NCBI GenBank assembly: GCA_052148155.1
Contig: JBKQIY010000256.1
Span: 1-8,493, forward strand
From: JBBQER01 sp052148155
Lineage (GTDB): Bacteria > Actinomycetota > Acidimicrobiia > IMCC26256 > PALSA-610
Direction of reading: 5' to 3'
DNA length: 8,493 bases
In this document: one piece after another, positions 5,455-8,493 of the stretch
Position numbering within the stretch: the stretch's first letter is position 1
Layout: each line of letters starts with the position of its first letter
Notes under the pieces: generated by a model
The model's input: only the letters and a program-made list of their open reading frames with translations
Told to the model about the DNA's origin: nothing
The model's database searches: none
Translations under genes and position numbers: made by a program

Positions 5455-6816
5455 ATGATCCGGATCTACGACACTGCGGCGCGCGCCAAGGTCGATTTCG
5501 TGCCGCGGCGGGCAGGTCGCGTCTCGATGTATGTCTGCGGCCCGACACCCTACGACGTGCCCCATCTTGGTCACGGACGCAAAGAGATCGTGTTCGACAC
5601 CATCCGCCGGTACCTGCTGTGGTGCGGTCTTGAAGTGACCTACGTCTCCAACATCACCGACGTCGACGACAACATCATCGACCGGGCGAAACGCGACCGC
5701 ACCACCGTGTCCGAACTTGCCCATACATACGAGCTCGAGTTCTGGCGCCAGTTCGATCGACTGAACATCATGCGCCCCGACAAGATGCCACGTGCGACCG
5801 AATGGATCGGCGAGATGCAGTCCATCATCGCGGTGCTCGTCGACGCCGGGCACGCCTACGTGATCGACGGGGAAGGCGTCTACTTCCAAGTCGATTCGTT
5901 GCCCGAGTACGGGTCGCTTTCCCACCGAACTCTCGACGAGCTGCTCGACAGTGCAGGTGCACGCGTCGAGGTTGACACCCGCAAACGCAGCCCGGTCGAC
6001 TTCGCCGTATGGAAGACATCCAAAGCGGGTGAGCCCAGCTGGGATTCGCCGTGGGGGCCGGGCCGTCCGGGCTGGCATATCGAGTGCACTGCCATGTCGC
6101 TGCGCCTTCTCGACGACGGATTCGATATCCACGGCGGCGGCAGCGACCTGGTCTTCCCCCATCACGAGAACGAGCTCGCACAAGCGCTCGGCGCCGGCCG
6201 CGAGTTCGCGCGTCATTGGATCCACAACGCGATGTTGAACGTCAACGGCGAAAAGATGTCGAAGTCGCTCGGGAACTTCACAACCCTTGCCGACGTCCTC
6301 GATCGGTACGACCCGCGTGCGTTCCGAATGCTCGTGCTGAAAACCCACTACCGGCGCCAGATCGAAGTCGGCGCGAAGGAGCTCAGCGACGCGCAGAAAG
6401 ACATCGAAACCTTCGACGCACTTCTGCGTCGCGCCCGCGCCGCGAACACCCCTGACGTTCCGGCACCTGACTCGGTGGAGTTCCGAGCCGCGATGGACGA
6501 CGACTTCGACACGCCGGCCGCGGTCGCGGTGCTGCACACACTGCGACGGCAGGCCAATACGGCATTCGACGATGGCCGCACCGTCGACGCCGCGGAGCCG
6601 ATCGCGGCGGTACGGTCGCTCGCCAGTGCGCTCGGTCTCAAACTCTCCGACGCGGCGCCCGACCTCGACCGTGACGTCACCGAGCTGGTCGCCCAACGCG
6701 ACGTTGCCCGTGCCGCGAAAGACTGGGCCGGCGCCGATCGCATTCGTGACGAGCTCTTGGCGCTCGGCATCGTGGTCGAGGACACCCCCAACGGCACTGT
6801 CTGGCGCCAAGGCTGA
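5455..6816 (+). CDS. cysS: Cysteinyl-tRNA synthetase (class I)
   Basis: CysS charges tRNA-Cys with cysteine using ATP. The 453-aa protein has a normal length. The class I signatures are present: HLGH (37-40, the HIGH motif) in YVCGPTPYDVPHLGHGR, and KMSKS (267-271). The zinc site that recognises the cysteine thiol is complete: Cys28, Cys211 (GWHIECTAMS), His236 and Glu240 (FPHHENE). The conserved YVSNITDVDDNII (63-75) is also intact. The C-terminal helical domain (about 310-450) fits the CysS DALR-like anticodon-binding region. This order of features favours CysS over MshC, the related cysteine:GlcN-Ins ligase of mycothiol synthesis, which is shorter and normally sits elsewhere; the rlmB neighbour also fits CysS. 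The ATG at 5455 aligns with the family. The TGA overlaps the next start by one base (TGATG), so cysS and rlmB are coupled. Confidence 0.95.
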   Translation: MIRIYDTAARAKVDFVPRRAGRVSMYVCGPTPYDVPHLGHGRKEIVFDTIRRYLLWCGLEVTYVSNITDVDDNIIDRAKRDRTTVSELAHTYELEFWRQFDRLNIMRPDKMPRATEWIGEMQSIIAVLVDAGHAYVIDGEGVYFQVDSLPEYGSLSHRTLDELLDSAGARVEVDTRKRSPVDFAVWKTSKAGEPSWDSPWGPGRPGWHIECTAMSLRLLDDGFDIHGGGSDLVFPHHENELAQALGAGREFARHWIHNAMLNVNGEKMSKSLGNFTTLADVLDRYDPRAFRMLVLKTHYRRQIEVGAKELSDAQKDIETFDALLRRARAANTPDVPAPDSVEFRAAMDDDFDTPAAVAVLHTLRRQANTAFDDGRTVDAAEPIAAVRSLASALGLKLSDAAPDLDRDVTELVAQRDVARAAKDWAGADRIRDELLALGIVVEDTPNGTVWRQG

Positions 6817-7580
6817 TGCCACCGTCCGACCGGTCGACGCGCGACGAGTTGGGTGGCGAACAAGTGGAAGGCCGACGGGCCGTGCTGGAGCTGCTGCGTG
6901 CCGGCCGGCGCGAGGTCCGAAGCGTTGCGATGTCACGGTCGGTACGCGACGACCCGACACTCGACGAGATTCGAACACTGGCGGGCCAGGTGCTCAACAT
7001 TGTTCCTTCGGAGCGCATCGACGCGCTCGCCCGAAGTGATGTACCCCAAGGTGTGATCGCGACCGCGGCACCGTTGCGCGCTGCCGATCTCGACGAACTG
7101 CTTCACGCGCCCGACGCCTTCGTGGTCGCGCTCGACGGTGTCTCCGATCCGCGCAACCTCGGCGCGGTTGCCCGCGCCGCAGAGACCGCGGGCGCGACTG
7201 GGCTGGTACTCCCGCGTCATCGCAGCGCACGCATCACTGCCGTCGTCGCCAAGGCCGCCGCCGGCGCCATCGAGCACCTCCCCATCGCGCTCACCGGCGG
7301 GATCCCGACCGCGCTCGAACGGGCCCGACGGGCGGGATGTTGGACGATCGGACTCGATGTCGCCGCCGACCGATCGCTCTACGACCTCGAACTCGCAGAT
7401 CAACCGCTCGTGCTCGTCCTGGGATCCGAAGGTCGCGGTTTGGCCCGGCTGACCAGCGCTCGCTGCGAGGTGCTCGTATCAATTCCGATGCGCGGCGCGA
7501 TCGCTTCCCTCAACGTCTCGGCCGCGGCGGCGCTCGCCTGCCACGAGATCGCCCGCAGACGTGCGACACTACGGACGTAA
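6816..7580 (+). CDS. rlmB: SPOUT-class 2'-O-ribose RNA methyltransferase, RlmB/TrmH type
   Basis: The 254-aa protein belongs to the TrmH/SpoU methyltransferases, which use S-adenosylmethionine in a trefoil-knot fold. An N-terminal L30e-like substrate-binding domain (about 12-90) begins with EGRRAVLELL, the signature seen in RlmB, which methylates G2251 of 23S rRNA. The three SPOUT motifs are clear: DGVSDPRNLGAVARAAETAGA (107-127) with Asn114, VLGSEGRGL (201-209), and IPMRGAIASLNVSAA (223-237). The ATG at 6816 overlaps the cysS stop; it has only a weak AAGG ahead of it, so coupling to cysS is likely. A few residues at the start are not conserved. Close relatives include TsnR/AviRb-type enzymes that modify other sites, so the exact target nucleotide is not proven. 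The gene follows cysS in Bacillus and in Mycobacterium (Rv3580c-Rv3579c). The TAA is 5 nt before a tRNA gene. Confidence 0.9.
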   Translation: MPPSDRSTRDELGGEQVEGRRAVLELLRAGRREVRSVAMSRSVRDDPTLDEIRTLAGQVLNIVPSERIDALARSDVPQGVIATAAPLRAADLDELLHAPDAFVVALDGVSDPRNLGAVARAAETAGATGLVLPRHRSARITAVVAKAAAGAIEHLPIALTGGIPTALERARRAGCWTIGLDVAADRSLYDLELADQPLVLVLGSEGRGLARLTSARCEVLVSIPMRGAIASLNVSAAAALACHEIARRRATLRT

Positions 7581-7585
7581 TACAT

Positions 7586-7658
7586 GCCGGGTTAGCTCAG
7601 TTGGCAGAGCAGCTGACTTGTAATCAGCAGGTCATCGGTTCGATTCCGATACCCGGCT
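7586..7658 (+). tRNA. tRNA-Thr (anticodon UGU)
   Basis: A complete cloverleaf can be drawn. The acceptor stem GCCGGGT (7586-7592) pairs with ACCCGGC (7651-7657) over all 7 bp. The D stem is GCTC/GAGC, and the anticodon stem GCTGA/TCAGC encloses loop CTTGTAA (7617-7623) with anticodon TGT at 7619-7621, reading ACA. The variable loop is AGGTC. The T stem ATCGG/CCGAT encloses TTCGATT. The discriminator base is T at 7658 and CCA is not encoded. It begins only 5 nt after the rlmB stop, so it is either processed from the operon transcript or has a promoter inside rlmB; I see no strong one. Confidence 0.96.
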
Positions 7659-7729
7659 CTCGCGAAATCGCAGGTCGTCCTGCATGTGAGGCGCGAATAA
7701 GTCGGCGAACGAAACAGACGATGGCGCGT
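7659..7729. other. Short non-coding stretch between tRNA-Thr and integrase remnant
   Basis: No gene is supported here. The only structure is a small hairpin, GCAGG-TCGT-CCTGC (7670-7683), with a 5-bp stem and no U-tract, too weak to call a terminator. A second copy of the tRNA 3' end, which would mark an attachment-site duplication, is not present within the window. Confidence 0.4.
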
Positions 7730-7915
7730 CTATGGCGCGGAACGTGCTTCGGCGTCGTCCGCACGAGCGAACAATCTCGCGCCAATGAGGTCGGCTGCGG
7801 CACGGTCGGCGTCGGTCGCGACGTGCGCGTAGAGGTCCAGGACGAGCCTCCCGCTTGAGCGGCCGAGACGATGCTGTGCGGTCCGGGCGTCGTCGCGCTG
7901 AGTAACGCGACCGCC
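7730..7915 (-). pseudogene. C-terminal remnant of a tyrosine recombinase (phage-type integrase)
   Basis: Read on the minus strand, the frame ending in TAG at 7730-7732 encodes a tail typical of actinobacterial phage integrases. It runs ARTAQHRLGRSSGRLVLDLY, then AHVATDADRAAADLIGARLF and about a dozen non-conserved residues. The LDLYAHV part matches the segment holding the catalytic tyrosine (codon 7829-7831). Convincing similarity starts near 7891; upstream codons (ILQGGRVTQRD) are only partly family-like. The catalytic core with the first arginine, lysine and HxxR is missing: further upstream the DNA belongs to a different gene. The H of the usual LGHSS is Arg here (codon 7859-7861), another sign of decay. 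With about 60 codons left it cannot be active. The position next to a tRNA 3' end is the classic place for an integrase gene. A tail of a different Y-recombinase class is possible, but the family is clear. Confidence 0.72.
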
Positions 7916-7923
7916 TTGAAGGA

Positions 7924-8493
7924 TCAGATAGTGAGGGTGAAGTTCTGTTTGACCGTCGCGGCGGAGTTGGTGGCGGTGATTGAGATCACGAACGTGCCTT
8001 TGCTCGTCGGTGTGCCTGCGAGCAGGCCCGCGGAGGAGAACGTCATCCCTTTCGGGAGTGACCCACTTTCGCTGAAGGTAGGAGCCGGATATCCGGTGGC
8101 GGTGACCTGGAACGAGAACGGCTTGCCGAGGGTCGCGCTGGCGCGGTTCGCGCTGGTGATCGCGGGCGGCTGGTAGATCATTTGAGTGAGCGAAGCTGAC
8201 GATGCGCCGAAGTGGGCGTCACCGCTGTAGGTCGCGGTGATCGTGTAGCTGCCTCCCACGGGAAAGCTCACGACGCAGTCGGTCAGACCCAACAACGGGT
8301 GGAGACGTGCGCAGCCGGCGATAACCGCGCCGTTGTGGGTGAAAGTGACGGTGCCGGTCAGCGTTCCGGCGGCGGATCCCTTGGAGACCGACGCGAGGTA
8401 GACGACGGGCACGCGCGCTGGGAGCGGGAACGGCAATCCCAGCAGCGACAGCTTCGTCGGCGCCAACGCGATCGCGAACACGGTTCCGGTTAG
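7924..8493 (-). CDS. Ig-like repeat protein, C-terminal part (5' end outside window)
   Basis: The frame is open from the right edge to a TGA at 7924-7926, giving the last 189 residues of a larger protein. A bacterial Ig-like domain (Big_3/Ig_5 type) is recognised from GTLTGTVTFTHNG through SYTITATYSGDAHFGASSA, the YSGDA.F...SSA motif being characteristic. It is followed by a putative-Ig (He_PIG type) domain from PPAITSANRASATLGKPFSF to the end, with the GSLPKGMTFSSAGLLAGTP motif. The LTGTV at the edge hints at another Ig repeat upstream. Such proteins are secreted or surface-bound, and the N-terminus with any signal peptide is missing. No C-terminal anchor or sorting signal is present, as the protein stops right after the last domain. 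An internal GTG at 8481 is not a likely start. Two cysteines in the first domain (CARLHPLLGLTDC) could form a disulfide. Binding partner unknown. Confidence 0.8.
   Translation of the reverse strand, partial: LTGTVFAIALAPTKLSLLGLPFPLPARVPVVYLASVSKGSAAGTLTGTVTFTHNGAVIAGCARLHPLLGLTDCVVSFPVGGSYTITATYSGDAHFGASSASLTQMIYQPPAITSANRASATLGKPFSFQVTATGYPAPTFSESGSLPKGMTFSSAGLLAGTPTSKGTFVISITATNSAATVKQNFTLTI

Noticed and set aside
5212..6978. 588-codon minus-strand open frame antisense to ispF, cysS and rlmB
   Set aside because: It has no recognisable family and mirrors three genes with complete catalytic motifs; long antisense frames are expected in GC-rich coding DNA.
7670..7683. Hairpin GCAGG-TCGT-CCTGC as a terminator after tRNA-Thr
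   Set aside because: The stem is only 5 bp and no T-run follows, so it does not meet the pattern of an intrinsic terminator.
7337..7858. 173-codon plus-strand frame running through tRNA-Thr and the integrase remnant
   Set aside because: It crosses a tRNA gene and overlaps rlmB; its start is internal and no domain is visible.
7871..8176. 101-codon plus-strand frame
   Set aside because: It is antisense to the Ig-repeat gene, whose translation carries clear domain signatures.

Overview
The window is high-GC DNA (about two thirds G+C), densely coding, from what looks like an actinobacterium. Acidimicrobiia or a close relative is my best guess. This is inferred from base composition, GTG starts, Shine-Dalgarno-poor starts that look leaderless, a mycobacterial-type Crp regulator and the gene order; no 16S gene or other direct marker is present. 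Most of the window is a conserved housekeeping neighbourhood: radA (3' end), disA, yacL-like PIN/TRAM gene, ispD, ispF, cysS, rlmB and tRNA-Thr. The order resembles the Bacillus radA-disA-yacL-ispD-ispF-cysS-rlmB region.

Left part (1-2208, plus strand): the RadA C-terminus, then disA (c-di-AMP synthase), then a dienelactone-hydrolase family alpha/beta hydrolase with its own weak promoter. A Crp/Fnr regulator (2236-2904) lies on the minus strand, converging on the hydrolase gene and diverging from the yacL-like gene. The hydrolase and crp are thus interposed between disA and yacL. The divergent crp/yacL spacer holds a perfect 16-bp palindrome with a GTGA-N6-TCAC core, the best regulatory site in the window and a probable Crp operator.

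Central part (3117-7658, plus strand): a membrane-anchored PIN-TRAM protein, two MEP-pathway isoprenoid enzymes (IspD, IspF), cysteinyl-tRNA synthetase, a SPOUT rRNA 2'-O-methyltransferase (RlmB/TrmH type) and tRNA-Thr(UGU). Spacing is tight: ispD-ispF 10 nt, cysS-rlmB overlapping by 1 nt, rlmB-tRNA 5 nt. This suggests shared transcripts, with additional internal promoters possibly producing leaderless mRNAs at ispD and cysS.

Right part (7659-8493): the conserved synteny stops at tRNA-Thr. Directly downstream on the minus strand is a short C-terminal remnant of a tyrosine recombinase, followed by the 3' end of a secreted-type Ig-like repeat protein that runs off the window. tRNA next to an integrase tail is the usual footprint of an element integrated at a tRNA 3' end, here apparently decayed. 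I see no CRISPR array, intact transposon, toxin-antitoxin pair or defence cassette, and no convincing undescribed system. The most useful leads are the Crp palindrome, the tRNA-Thr integration scar and the leaderless-promoter pattern.
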